Shown here piece by piece: positions 25,508 through 34,183 of a DNA stretch of 58,354 nucleotides. The translations under genes and the position numbers were made by a program. Below the pieces are notes generated by a model, which did not search any database, was not told where the DNA came from, and was given only the letters and a program-made list of their open reading frames with translations. Where the stretch lies: positions 1 through 58,354 of the forward strand of contig CAZPHH010000021.1 in the NCBI GenBank assembly GCA_964586145.1. The letters are read 5' to 3'. Each line of letters starts with the position of its first letter. The stretch's first letter is position 1. The stretch comes from JAFGJQ01 sp964586145. Its GTDB lineage: Bacteria; Planctomycetota; Phycisphaerae; UBA1845.

Positions 25508-26701
25508 ATGAACGTTCTGGTGATCAACTGCGGCAGTTCCTCCATCAAGTACAAACTGTACGACATGGCCGCCGGCGAAGAGATGGCGGCAGGGCTGATC
25601 GAGCGGATCGGCGAGGCGGAATCGCAGACAACCCACGTCGTGCGCGGCAGCAAGACCGAGCGGTCCGAGCGCATCGCCGACTACGACCAGGGCGTGAAGC
25701 AGATCATGACCCTGCTCACCACGGTGGGCACACCGCCCCCGCTGAAGGACCCGCAGGACATCGACGGCGTGGGGCACCGCGTGGTGCATGGCGGAGAGGA
25801 TTTTTACGAGTCCGTGGTCGTCAACGGCGACGTCCTCGCATCCATTGAACGCTGCTGCGAGCTGGCCCCGCTGCACAATCCGGCGAACCTCGGCGGCATT
25901 CAGGCCGCCATGCGCATCCTGCCCGGCAAGCCGCAGGTGGCCGTGTTCGACACGGCCTTCTTCCAGACCATGCCGCCGGCCTCCTATCTCTACGCGGTGC
26001 CGTACGAGTGGTACGAGACGCGCCGGATTCGCCGGTACGGCTTCCACGGCACGAGTCACCGATACGTGGCCATGCGGGCCGCGGAGCTGCTCGACAGGCC
26101 CCAGCCGAACCTGATCACCATGCACCTGGGCAACGGGTGCAGTGCGTCGTGCATCCGGGCGGGCAAGGCCGTCGACCAGAGCATGGGGCTCACGCCGCTC
26201 GAAGGGCTGGTCATGGGCACGCGCAGCGGCGATTTTGACCCGGCCATCATCTTCCACCTCACCCGGGAAGGCGTGAAGCTGGACGACGTCCGAACCGCCC
26301 TGGAGAAGAAGAGCGGACTGCTGGGCGTCAGCGGGGTCTCCCGAGATTTGAGGGACGTGAACGAGGCGGCGGGCAACGGGAACCGACGTGCGGCCCTGGC
26401 CATCGACGTGTTCGCCCACCGGGCCCGAAAGTACATCGGCGCCTTCCTGGCCGAGCTGGGGGCCTGCGACGCCATCGTGTTCACGGGCGGCATCGGCGAG
26501 AACGCAATCTTCATGCGGGAGAAGATCCTGTCCGGCCTGGCGCCGCTGGGCATCGAGCTGGACCCGACCCGGAACGATCGGCGGTCGAGTGAGCCGTTCA
26601 TCATCACCCGCGACGGCTGCCGAACCGCCGTCTGGGTCATTCCGACCAACGAAGAACTGATGATCGCACGCGACACCGCCCAACTCATCGGGCGCAAGTG
26701 A
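25508..26701 (+). CDS. ackA: Acetate kinase
   Basis: Converts acetyl phosphate and ADP to acetate and ATP. The 397-residue protein shows both family signatures: MNVLVINCGSSSIKYKLYDM at the N-terminus and YGFHGTSHRYV in the middle, plus MHLGNGCSASCIRAGKAVDQSMGLTPLEGLVMGTRSGDFDP and FTGGIGENAIFMRE. The ATG at 25508 starts exactly at the conserved NVLVINCGSSS strand and has AAGGGGG before it. It is the second gene of the pta-ackA unit and ends 27 bases from the convergent symporter gene. Confidence 0.97.
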   Translation: MNVLVINCGSSSIKYKLYDMAAGEEMAAGLIERIGEAESQTTHVVRGSKTERSERIADYDQGVKQIMTLLTTVGTPPPLKDPQDIDGVGHRVVHGGEDFYESVVVNGDVLASIERCCELAPLHNPANLGGIQAAMRILPGKPQVAVFDTAFFQTMPPASYLYAVPYEWYETRRIRRYGFHGTSHRYVAMRAAELLDRPQPNLITMHLGNGCSASCIRAGKAVDQSMGLTPLEGLVMGTRSGDFDPAIIFHLTREGVKLDDVRTALEKKSGLLGVSGVSRDLRDVNEAAGNGNRRAALAIDVFAHRARKYIGAFLAELGACDAIVFTGGIGENAIFMREKILSGLAPLGIELDPTRNDRRSSEPFIITRDGCRTAVWVIPTNEELMIARDTAQLIGRK

Positions 26702-26728
26702 CGCGGAACTCCCCGGGGCAATCAGCCG

Positions 26729-28510
26729 TCACCGGGTTCGTGGAAACGCGCCGGCGTCCAGTTTCCGGAAATACTCGCGTCCGGCACGGAGCACGCGGCC
26801 GCTCAGCAGGAATACGGCCGGCAGGTTCCAGAAGAACAGCAGCCCCACCATGGCGTCGGAGAAATCATAGACCAGGCTGAACTTCCGGATCAGCATCCCC
26901 ACCACCACAAACGCCACGAAGACCACCTTGTAGGGCAGGATCGCCCGCGGACCGAAGAGGAACTCGGCGCCCTTCTCTCCGTAGTAGCTCCAACTGATCA
27001 TCGTGCTGAACGCGAAGAGGCAGACACCCAGGCTCACAATGTACTTGCCGAACCCCGGGAAGTTCACGTCAAACGCAAACCGCGTCAGCTCGGCCCCGTC
27101 CATGTTCAGATGGACCTTCATGCCGGGCTCAACCCGGGCGATGCGGGCGGCCAGTTCCCGTCGGGCCGTGGGGTCATCGATCTGCGCCGTGTCCAGCGTC
27201 ACCGTCCGGACTCGGTCCCACGCCTCGCCCTCCGCACGGTCCACGCGTCCGATGGGAATGGAGAGGGTTTCGGGGCCGAGACCGGGACGCTCAACGATAT
27301 GCACGGCCAGGGCCGAGTACGCATGGTCCCGGTTCTGGCGAAGCCCGGCCTGCACCAGCTCGCGAGAGTAAGCCCGCTGCATGGCTTCCGGCACGTCCTC
27401 ATGATTGCAGACGACGGTGATCGTGGTCGGCGTGGTGGCCGTGACGGTGCCGATGGCCGGACGGTTCCACGCGCCGGTCATCAGGATGACCAGGCCGCTC
27501 ATCGTACAGATGAGGACGGTGTCCACGAACGGCTCCAGTCCGGCCACGAGGCCCTCGCGAATCGGTTCATCGGTCTTGGCGGCGGCGTGCGCGATGGGCG
27601 CGGACCCCTCGCCCGCTTCATTGGAGAATGCGGCCCGCCGCAGCCCGCAGGCAAACGCCGCCCAGACGGTGACCCCGGCAAACGCACCCTGGGCGGCCAC
27701 GTCGGAAAACGCGGATCTGGCGATCAGGCTGAGGTAGTGTGGAATCTCGGCGGCGTGAAGGACAATGATGCCGAGCGCGCCCAGCACGTACGCAACGCAC
27801 ATGAAAGGCACCAGGGTGCCTGCCACATGCCCGATCCGCTTGATGCCGCCGATGATCACCAACGCCACCAGAAAGGCCACGATGGCGGAGGAGGCATACG
27901 GAGGCACGTTGAAGTTGACACGCAGGATTTCTTTGACGTTCCAGCCCTGGAACATGTTGCCCTGGCCAATGGCCGACAGCATCACGGAGGCGGCGAACAC
28001 CAGCGCAAGCACGCGGAAGAGACGCCAGGCCGGATTGCCGCGGGAGCGAAGCGGCTCCACGATCCCCTTCTGAATGTACCACATCGGGCCGCCGCGCACT
28101 TCCTGTTGAACCTGCCCGTTCTTGTCCGTGTACTCACGCACGTCACGGTACATGACGGCCAGCGTGCATTCCATGTACTTCAGGGCCATGCCCAGCACGC
28201 CGGCCACCCACATCCAGAAGACGGCGCCCGGGCCGCCCAGCGACACGGCGACGGCCACGCCGGCAATGTTGCCCAACCCCACGGTTGCCGAAAGGGCGGC
28301 GCACAGGGCCTGGAAGTGGTTGATGTGTCCCGTGTCTTCCGGGCGATCATAATGCCCGCGGGTGCAGGCCACGCCGTGCGTCAGGATGCGGTGTTGGGAG
28401 AACTTGGTGAGGATGGAGAAGAGAAGCCCGCAGCCCAGCAAAAGGCAGGCAAGTGGGGTGGACCAGACGTAGGCGACAAGCTGTTCAGCGAAGTGGGCAA
28501 GTGAGTCCAT
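26729..28510 (-). CDS. Sodium/alanine symporter (AGCS family) with a 120-residue insertion
   Basis: A 593-residue carrier; AGCS proteins are usually 450-500 residues. The family core is clear: ALSATVGLGNIAGVAVAVSLGGPGAVFWMW, KYMECTLAVMYR, GGPMWYIQKG, SNEAGEGSAPIAHAAAKTDEPIREG and LFAFSTMISWSYYGEKG. Between TMSGLVILMTGAWN (ends about 349) and the resuming DGAELTRFAF (from 471) sits a hydrophilic insertion of roughly 120 residues containing several mixed beta/helix segments. Because flanking helices are intact, it is probably a loop domain rather than a frameshift. GGAGGG lies 5-6 bases before the ATG. It would import alanine or glycine with sodium. Confidence 0.93.
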   Translation of the reverse strand: MDSLAHFAEQLVAYVWSTPLACLLLGCGLLFSILTKFSQHRILTHGVACTRGHYDRPEDTGHINHFQALCAALSATVGLGNIAGVAVAVSLGGPGAVFWMWVAGVLGMALKYMECTLAVMYRDVREYTDKNGQVQQEVRGGPMWYIQKGIVEPLRSRGNPAWRLFRVLALVFAASVMLSAIGQGNMFQGWNVKEILRVNFNVPPYASSAIVAFLVALVIIGGIKRIGHVAGTLVPFMCVAYVLGALGIIVLHAAEIPHYLSLIARSAFSDVAAQGAFAGVTVWAAFACGLRRAAFSNEAGEGSAPIAHAAAKTDEPIREGLVAGLEPFVDTVLICTMSGLVILMTGAWNRPAIGTVTATTPTTITVVCNHEDVPEAMQRAYSRELVQAGLRQNRDHAYSALAVHIVERPGLGPETLSIPIGRVDRAEGEAWDRVRTVTLDTAQIDDPTARRELAARIARVEPGMKVHLNMDGAELTRFAFDVNFPGFGKYIVSLGVCLFAFSTMISWSYYGEKGAEFLFGPRAILPYKVVFVAFVVVGMLIRKFSLVYDFSDAMVGLLFFWNLPAVFLLSGRVLRAGREYFRKLDAGAFPRTR

Positions 28511-29263
28511 CAGACCCTCCGTTGTGAAGGCAAGCTGTCACAGCGAATCGGATTCGGAAAACGACTGTACGCGAACCGGGCATACGCCGCAACGGGATAC
28601 TGGCTATGGCTGTCCCGACCGTGCCGCGCCGGTCCGGCTGCCGCCGCGAGGGGACTGCGAACCATGCCACGGGAGAAACCGATCGACGGAAGGATTGCCG
28701 CTATTCTTCTGCGGAAAAGTGAGCGGCCGGCTTGCCTTGCGACCGGCGGTGGTCCTACGCTTCTATTGATGTCAATCTCCCTCGGAGGGGTTGGAAGCGG
28801 GAGAGACTGGGATGGGTCACAAAGCAGCGCCTGCCCCTCAAGCCGCACTCCCCTCATCGAAGGGCAGTCGATACTTCTTTTCCTGTGATCTTCCCGATCT
28901 TGAATGATCTGACACGACGACAGGCGAATCGGGTCCACGACGGCGCCGGCCGCGCGGTGCGTCAAACGAGGTCCGGTGGAACACGGCCGGATCAGCGTGG
29001 ATGAAGCGCGCGCCCGGGTCCGAAGGATCGAGCGGCGCCGGGGCCGGTCACAGGCGACGGTGCGTTGACGGGGGTGCTTTCCGGAAGCGGATCGCACCGG
29101 ACTGGGTGTGGGTGCGACCCCCGGTGACGGTCGCGAAAGGAGCCACCGTGGTCGGCAGTATCGCTCGGGCGGGGTGTCGGTGGACCCGTCGGGTCGACCG
29201 GTCATGCCGGGTCGGGCGCTATGCCGGCGGCCTGGGCCGGCCCCGGTCTGATCGGGGAGTGGC

Positions 29264-29310
29264 TGGCGTAGCGGGGAGGTCCGCCTGATGCGGACCTCCC
29301 CCGATCGCCA
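29264..29310. ncRNA. Very stable long hairpin, possible RNA element or bidirectional terminator
   Basis: A perfect 12-base inverted repeat GGGGAGGTCCGC / GCGGACCTCCCC with a CTGAT loop (29273-29301), extended across a 4x4 internal loop by TGGCG / CGCCA (29264-29268 and 29306-29310). It lies in the middle of a long non-coding gap, about 310 bases before the next start codon. There is no T-run. Whether it acts as RNA, terminator or DNA site cannot be told; the type is a guess. Confidence 0.35.
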
Positions 29311-29441
29311 CCGGATCCCGGGCGGCGCCGTCCACGTCGTCCGGATGAACCCCACGTCCAGACTCCCTGGCATCGTCAGTTGTCTTAAAATTCACAACCG
29401 GGCTCGCCGGGTCGCGACGACTGTCGACCAAATCCGACCTC

Positions 29442-29470
29442 TTGACGCACCGCTGACCAAAAGCGACGAT
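29442..29470 (+). promoter_or_regulatory. Weak promoter candidate of the secreted-protein gene
   Basis: TTGACG at 29442-29447 followed after about 17 bases by GACGAT (29465-29470), overlapping a GATATC. Leader to the start at 29619 about 140 bases. Confidence 0.25.
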
Positions 29471-29618
29471 ATCTGCGGGGGCCTGAGCCGAGTTTTTACG
29501 CGGATGAGCCGAATACGGGGTGGTGTGGCGAAGCCAGGGCGGATACCATCGACGCTCTGTTGATGTACACCCAGACCGTCGGTCGGACCGACAGATGCAA
29601 CGGAAGGAGAAGACCTCA

Positions 29619-31391
29619 ATGAAGCGAGCGTGGAAGACTTCAGTGCTGTTCATGGGCCTGACGGCGGTGTTTGCGGCGGGGCCGGTGTGGACGGTTCAGG
29701 CGGCCCCGGTGGCGGCGGACACGTACGCGGCGATTCCCGGGGACGCCTGGGCGGTGGTCTACGTGCGGAACGTCGCGGACGTGGAAAAGAAGATCATGGA
29801 CGTTGCGCGGAAGTTCGACGTCCCGCCCATGAGTGCGCTCATGATGGCCAAGGGCTTCCTGGGGTTCATGTCCGGTGTGAATGACGCCGGAGACCTGGCC
29901 CTGGTGGTCTTGCCCACGGATAACATGTACGCCATGGACCAGAGCATCGCCCTGCTGGTGCCCGTCACGGACTACACCGAGCTGACCGCGGCCCTCCAAC
30001 TGGAGCCGGCCGAGGAGGGCGAAGGCAAAATCCACAAGATGATCAATCCGAACCTGCCGCCCATCTTCATGGCGCCCAAGGGCAAGTTCGCGGTGCTGGC
30101 TCCTTCGGTCGCCAACGTGAAGAAGATGCTGGACGCCACCACCGGGCTTCAGACGGTGCTCGCCCCGCACGATCTGGAACGAGCGTCGGACGACGACCTC
30201 ACCATCTGGGCGAACGCGGCCACCATGGTGTCGAGCCCGATGATTTCGCCGTTCCTGACGCAACTGGAGTCGATGGGAAGCGACACCACGTTTTTCAAGG
30301 AGCTTCAATCGCTGCAGATCGGCATCAAGATCGCCCCGGCCGGCGTACGCCTGGGACTGGGCATGGCCTTCAAGGAAGGCTCCGACATGGGCAAGGCGGC
30401 GGCGATGGTCAAGGGCACGACCGACACAATGCTCACCGGGCTGCCGGCGGAGAACTACGTGCTGGCCTATGCCGGAGTGACGACGAAGGAGGCGGCGGAG
30501 TACGGCGCGAGTCAGTTTAACAAACAGATCGACCAGATCCTCAACAACCCGGCCCTTCCGAAGGACAAGATCAACCAGGACAAGCTTCGTGAGCTTCTCG
30601 ACCGGGCGGGCACGTTGATCAAGCCGATGCGCAGCCTGGCGATCGAGGTTTCGGCGCTGCCCGGAACGGCCGGAGACGGCGGTTTCATCGGGTTCACGAA
30701 GGTGGTCCGGGTCGAGGGCGGTGCGGCGACGGTCCTCGGGCAGTTCAAGGACATCGTGGGCATGCTCGGCAGCGGCCTGATCCTGGACGAGGAGATCAAC
30801 AAGGTCCTCTCCACGGTCCAGTACGTACCCGGCGCCGAAACCATCGCCGGCGTGAGCGTTGACCACCTGGTCATGAAGCTGAACGAGATTGAGGACATCG
30901 ATGAGGAAGACCTGGAGACCGCCCACAAGGTGATCGGCAAGGAGGGCGTCCTGTTCCGGATGGGTGCGGTGGACACGGATCACGTGGTCGCCACCTTCGG
31001 CGGGGGGGCCGGCCGGTTCGAGACCGTGGTGGGCCTGGTCAAGGGAAAAGAGGCCCCGCTGTCCAGAAACCCCGGCATCGTGAGCACCGCAAAGGCAATG
31101 ACCTCCCAGAGGAACGCAGAGATGTACCTTGCGGTGGACTCGCTGCTGCGGATGCTGAGCGACATCGGCAAGGCGACGGATGAGCCCTTCCCCGTTTCCA
31201 TGCCGCAGATCAACGCGCCGGTCGGCATGGTTTACTACGGCGTGGGGAAAACGGCCGGCCAGGCCGACGTGTTCGTGCCCATGGAGTTGATTCTCCAGAT
31301 TCGAGACGTGGTCCAGGCACTTGTCCGGCCGGCCCCGCCGCCGCCCATGCCGGAGCCCGTACAAGAGGCCGAACCCGCAATGACCGAATAG
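29619..31391 (+). CDS. Large secreted protein of unknown function
   Basis: A 590-residue protein with a clear signal peptide (MKRAWKTSVLFMGLTAVFAAG..., likely cut after VQA at about residue 28). The mature part opens with YAAIPGDAWAVVYVRNVADVEKKIMDVARKF and has an alternating alpha/beta pattern with two similar halves (phrases such as AYAGVTTKE and VDTDHVVATFGGG), ending in a Pro-rich tail (RPAPPPPMPEPVQE). I believe related proteins occur in planctomycete genomes, but I know no function. AAGGAG lies 9 bases before the ATG at 29619. Hsp20 follows 212 bases downstream. Confidence 0.85.
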   Translation: MKRAWKTSVLFMGLTAVFAAGPVWTVQAAPVAADTYAAIPGDAWAVVYVRNVADVEKKIMDVARKFDVPPMSALMMAKGFLGFMSGVNDAGDLALVVLPTDNMYAMDQSIALLVPVTDYTELTAALQLEPAEEGEGKIHKMINPNLPPIFMAPKGKFAVLAPSVANVKKMLDATTGLQTVLAPHDLERASDDDLTIWANAATMVSSPMISPFLTQLESMGSDTTFFKELQSLQIGIKIAPAGVRLGLGMAFKEGSDMGKAAAMVKGTTDTMLTGLPAENYVLAYAGVTTKEAAEYGASQFNKQIDQILNNPALPKDKINQDKLRELLDRAGTLIKPMRSLAIEVSALPGTAGDGGFIGFTKVVRVEGGAATVLGQFKDIVGMLGSGLILDEEINKVLSTVQYVPGAETIAGVSVDHLVMKLNEIEDIDEEDLETAHKVIGKEGVLFRMGAVDTDHVVATFGGGAGRFETVVGLVKGKEAPLSRNPGIVSTAKAMTSQRNAEMYLAVDSLLRMLSDIGKATDEPFPVSMPQINAPVGMVYYGVGKTAGQADVFVPMELILQIRDVVQALVRPAPPPPMPEPVQEAEPAMTE

Positions 31392-31542
31392 GACTGTGGC
31401 CCCCTGACCGGGGCTGAAACGTCCGACGCAGGCCGGGAGACCGTATGAGGGTCCCCGGCCTGCCGCGTCTATACAGGGGAGAGGGTCGCCGTTTCGTTCC
31501 GTTTTCACGACAATCCGGTGACCTTGGGTCGACCTGTTGGCG

Positions 31543-31548
31543 TACAAT
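31543..31548 (+). promoter_or_regulatory. -10-like box before hsp20
   Basis: TACAAT at 31543-31548, 55 bases before the Hsp20 start, without a good -35 at 16-18 bases. No CIRCE element (the HrcA operator) and no obvious thermosensor stem over the ribosome-binding site were seen. Confidence 0.3.
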
Positions 31549-31603
31549 AGGAAGCACGGGGCGCGCGGTGAGCGTTTGTCATTTCGCACGGAGGAGTACG
31601 AGT

Positions 31604-32062
31604 ATGGCGCTGATACCGTTTCGAAGAGAAGGGCAACTGTCTTTGGGTGACCTGCAGGACCAGATGAACATGCTGCTGAGCCGGATGTGGCACGCCGGCG
31701 TCTCGACGGGGCCGTTTGACGGGCAGGACTGGGCGCCGCCATTGGACGTGTACGAGGTGGCGGACCGCTACGTCGTCAAGGCCGAGGTGCCGGGCCTCCG
31801 CGTCGAAAGCATCGACGTAAGCTACGACGGGCGGACGTTGACGATCGCGGGAGAGAAGGTGATCGAGCCGGCCGACGAGGCGGTTCGCGCGACCATTCGC
31901 CGGGAACGTCGATTCGGAGGCTTCCGGCGGTCGGTGGAACTGCCCGGCGGCGTCGAGGCCGGCGGGATTTCGGCCGTCTGCCGCAACGGTGTGCTGGAGG
32001 TCAGCCTGCCCAAGGAGGAGAAGTGCCGGGCGACCACCATCCGCATCGACGTGGGGGATTGA
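31604..32062 (+). CDS. Small heat-shock protein (Hsp20/alpha-crystallin)
   Basis: A 152-residue ATP-independent chaperone. The alpha-crystallin domain spans about 43-140: PPLDVYEVADRYVVKAEVPGLRVESIDVSYDGRTLTIAGEK, the RRERRFGGFRRSVELPGGVEAGGISAVCRNGVLEVSLPKEE stretch with the conserved GVLxVxLPK. The N-terminal arm is short and the C-terminal tail lacks a clear IxI motif (TTIRIDVGD has IRI). GGAGGAG precedes the ATG at 31604. The following MutS2 gene converges from the other strand. Confidence 0.95.
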   Translation: MALIPFRREGQLSLGDLQDQMNMLLSRMWHAGVSTGPFDGQDWAPPLDVYEVADRYVVKAEVPGLRVESIDVSYDGRTLTIAGEKVIEPADEAVRATIRRERRFGGFRRSVELPGGVEAGGISAVCRNGVLEVSLPKEEKCRATTIRIDVGD

Positions 32063-32088
32063 CCGGCAAGGACGGACACCCGGACGTC

Positions 32089-34002
32089 CTATTGGCCGCC
32101 GTTGGGCGGGGCCAGGTCCGTGAGGGGAACCTCAATGTCCACCGCCCCGGCCGCGACCACCATGCTCTGGCGGTGCAGCTTCGCCCGAACGACACAACCT
32201 TCTTTCCGGAAGGACTTTACATACACAGGGTCGCCCGGTCGCAGGCCGTTGATCCAGTTTGCCCATTCGTCGTGGGCGGCTTTGGCGGCTTCGAATTCCC
32301 GCCGCTGGGCCTCAAACTCACGCTGCGCCTGCTCCGCCTCCAGGCGGGCCCGACCGGCCTCGGCGCGGGCATCTTCGGCCTTGCGACGGATATCCAGCGT
32401 CCCGGCGATGGCTTCGTTCAACGCCTGGGCCCGCCGCGCCAGGTGCCGCTTGGCCCGCTTGATGATCCGGGCGGGCATGCCCAGCCGGTCGGCGATGGTG
32501 ATCGCGTGGCTGGTTCCGGGCTCGCCGATCCGCAGGCGGTAGGTCGGCCGAAGGGAGTCCACGTCAAATTCCACGCAGGCGTTGTCCACCCGGGGCTGTG
32601 TGAAGGCGACCCCCTTGAGGGCCGACAGGTGCGTGGTCAGGACCGCCGAGCAGCCGATCCGCAGCAACTCATCCATGACGGCCCGCCCGATGGCCGCACC
32701 CTCGTCCGGGTCGGTGCCGGCGCCCAACTCGTCGAGCAGCACAAGCGAGTCCGGCGTGGCGCGGCGGATGATCCGCAGAATGTTGGAGATGTGCCCGCTG
32801 TACGTGCTGAGCGATTGCTCAATGCTCTGCTCGTCGCCGATGTCCACGAACAGATTGCGGTATACGGGCATCCTTGCGCCGGGGTCGGCGGGGATGGGCA
32901 GCCCGGCCTGCGTCATGGCGATCAGCAGGCCGATGGTCTTCAACGCCACCGTCTTGCCGCCCGTGTTCGGGCCGGTGATGACCAGCATGTCGAAGTCGTC
33001 CCCCAGACGGACGTCGATAGGCACGGCGGTGCGCGCCGCCTCTCCCGGCCGGGCCTCCCTCGCGAACAGGTCGATCAACACCGGATGCCGGGCCTGGCGC
33101 ACGTCGAGCACTCGCCCATCATGGATCTCTGCGCATACGGCGCCATAGTGCTTCGCGAACCGCACCTTGCCCGTAACGAGATCCAGCACGGCCAGCGCAT
33201 CCAGCGTGCGCAGAATCTCCTCGGCGTTAAGGTGTACGGTCCGCGAAATTGCGATCAGGATCCGCGTGATTTCCTCATGCTCGTCATGCCGCAGGCGGGC
33301 GATCCGATTGTTCAGCTCCACGGCCTCGGCCGGTTCGACGAACAGGGTGGCCCCGCTGTCTGAGCTTCGATGGATGATGCCGGGAATCCGACCGCGGTGT
33401 TCCGCCTTCAGTGGCAGGACCATGCGGTCATTATTGAAGGTCGTGCCGGCATATTGCAGCATCTTCTGGATGCTCCCATGGCGGAGCAGCCGGTCAAACA
33501 CGGTCTTGATCTGCACCTTCGACTGGTCGATGGTCGCCCGGATGCTCGCCAGCTTGGCACTGGCCGTATCACGCACCTGCCCTCGCGGGTCAATCACCTC
33601 ATCGATCTTGCGGGCCAGAAGGGAGAAGTCGCCGATGCGCTCGGCCAGGGAGCGGATATGCGGACTGTCGTCAGTCAGGCTGCGCGCCCAGGCGCAGAGG
33701 TTGCCCGTGGCGGCGAGCGTCTCAGCCACTCGGGCCAGCGCTTCCGGGTCCAGACCGGCCGGGATGCCCGAATCGCGGATGTGGCCACGCACGTCCTGGA
33801 CGCCGCCCATGGGGGGCAGGCCGACCCCGGCCTCCAGCCGCAGCATCTCCTGGATCTGGTCCAGCCATCGCCGGACCTGGGTGGCCTGGCGCGAGGGCTC
33901 CAGCCGCCGGGCAAGCTGTTTGCCCAGGCTCGAACCGCAGTGGCTGACCAGGGCCTCGCGAACGTGGTCGAACTCGAGCTTGGCCAGCGTCAGATCATCC
34001 AT
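32089..34002 (-). CDS. mutS2: MutS2-type ATPase lacking the Smr nuclease domain
   Basis: A 637-residue MutS2: N-terminal core domains, clamp with QIKTVFDRLLRHGSIQKMLQYAGTTF, Walker A ITGPNTGGKTVALK (about 342-355), Walker B LVLLDELGAGTDPDEGAA (about 420-437), signature GATLFVEPAEAVELNN. A coiled coil (EARAEAGRARLEAEQAQREFEAQRREF) and a KOW-like beta unit (PGDPVYVKSFRKEGCVV) follow, then the protein stops. Typical MutS2 (about 780 residues) ends in an Smr endonuclease domain, absent here. MutS2 acts on collided ribosomes or recombination intermediates. The start at 34002 fits the family, but GGAAGG lies 19 bases upstream, too far to be decisive. Confidence 0.92.
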   Translation of the reverse strand: MDDLTLAKLEFDHVREALVSHCGSSLGKQLARRLEPSRQATQVRRWLDQIQEMLRLEAGVGLPPMGGVQDVRGHIRDSGIPAGLDPEALARVAETLAATGNLCAWARSLTDDSPHIRSLAERIGDFSLLARKIDEVIDPRGQVRDTASAKLASIRATIDQSKVQIKTVFDRLLRHGSIQKMLQYAGTTFNNDRMVLPLKAEHRGRIPGIIHRSSDSGATLFVEPAEAVELNNRIARLRHDEHEEITRILIAISRTVHLNAEEILRTLDALAVLDLVTGKVRFAKHYGAVCAEIHDGRVLDVRQARHPVLIDLFAREARPGEAARTAVPIDVRLGDDFDMLVITGPNTGGKTVALKTIGLLIAMTQAGLPIPADPGARMPVYRNLFVDIGDEQSIEQSLSTYSGHISNILRIIRRATPDSLVLLDELGAGTDPDEGAAIGRAVMDELLRIGCSAVLTTHLSALKGVAFTQPRVDNACVEFDVDSLRPTYRLRIGEPGTSHAITIADRLGMPARIIKRAKRHLARRAQALNEAIAGTLDIRRKAEDARAEAGRARLEAEQAQREFEAQRREFEAAKAAHDEWANWINGLRPGDPVYVKSFRKEGCVVRAKLHRQSMVVAAGAVDIEVPLTDLAPPNGGQ

Positions 34003-34121
34003 ACCGAGCAAAGCTGTGCCTTCCCCTGAACCCACCGTCCCACCGGGGGGACGCCAGGCCCGTGAGGGCGCCCCGTGGGGGCCACCCCCCAAGAATCCGG
34101 TCACCTTCCCGGGTCTGCGAG

Positions 34122-34127
34122 TATAAT
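34122..34127 (+). promoter_or_regulatory. TATAAT box in the divergent mutS2/htrA region
   Basis: A consensus TATAAT on the plus strand, 57 bases before the HtrA start; GGTCAC at 34099-34104 is a poor -35. The same AT island reads TATATTATAC on the minus strand and could serve mutS2 as well. Confidence 0.4.
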
Positions 34128-34183
34128 ATACCAAACAGCCCCCCCAGCGAGCGAGGGACCGGCGAGCGCGCAGGAGTTCACGG

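Larger units (their letters stand above)
28511..29618. other. Long intergenic region (about 1.1 kb)
   Basis: No protein-like frame was found on either strand; the longest (minus, 28510-29373) is Arg/Pro/Ser-rich with no ribosome-binding site. The region must hold the symporter promoter (minus) and that of the secreted protein (plus). Its outstanding element is the large hairpin at 29264-29310, so an uncharacterised small RNA or leader is possible. Confidence 0.5.

Noticed and set aside
19269..26701. A bacterial microcompartment or phosphoketolase pathway around tkt, tal, pta and ackA
   Set aside because: No shell proteins, no phosphoketolase and no PduL-type enzyme are present; Pta is the ordinary long form.
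28510..29373. A 287-codon minus-strand frame in the long intergenic gap
   Set aside because: Arg/Pro/Ser-rich composition, no start signal, no family pattern, and it crosses the strong hairpin.
31543..31604. A CIRCE operator or ROSE-type RNA thermometer before hsp20
   Set aside because: No TTAGCACTC/GAGTGCTAA pair, and no stem covering the GGAGGAG site was evident.
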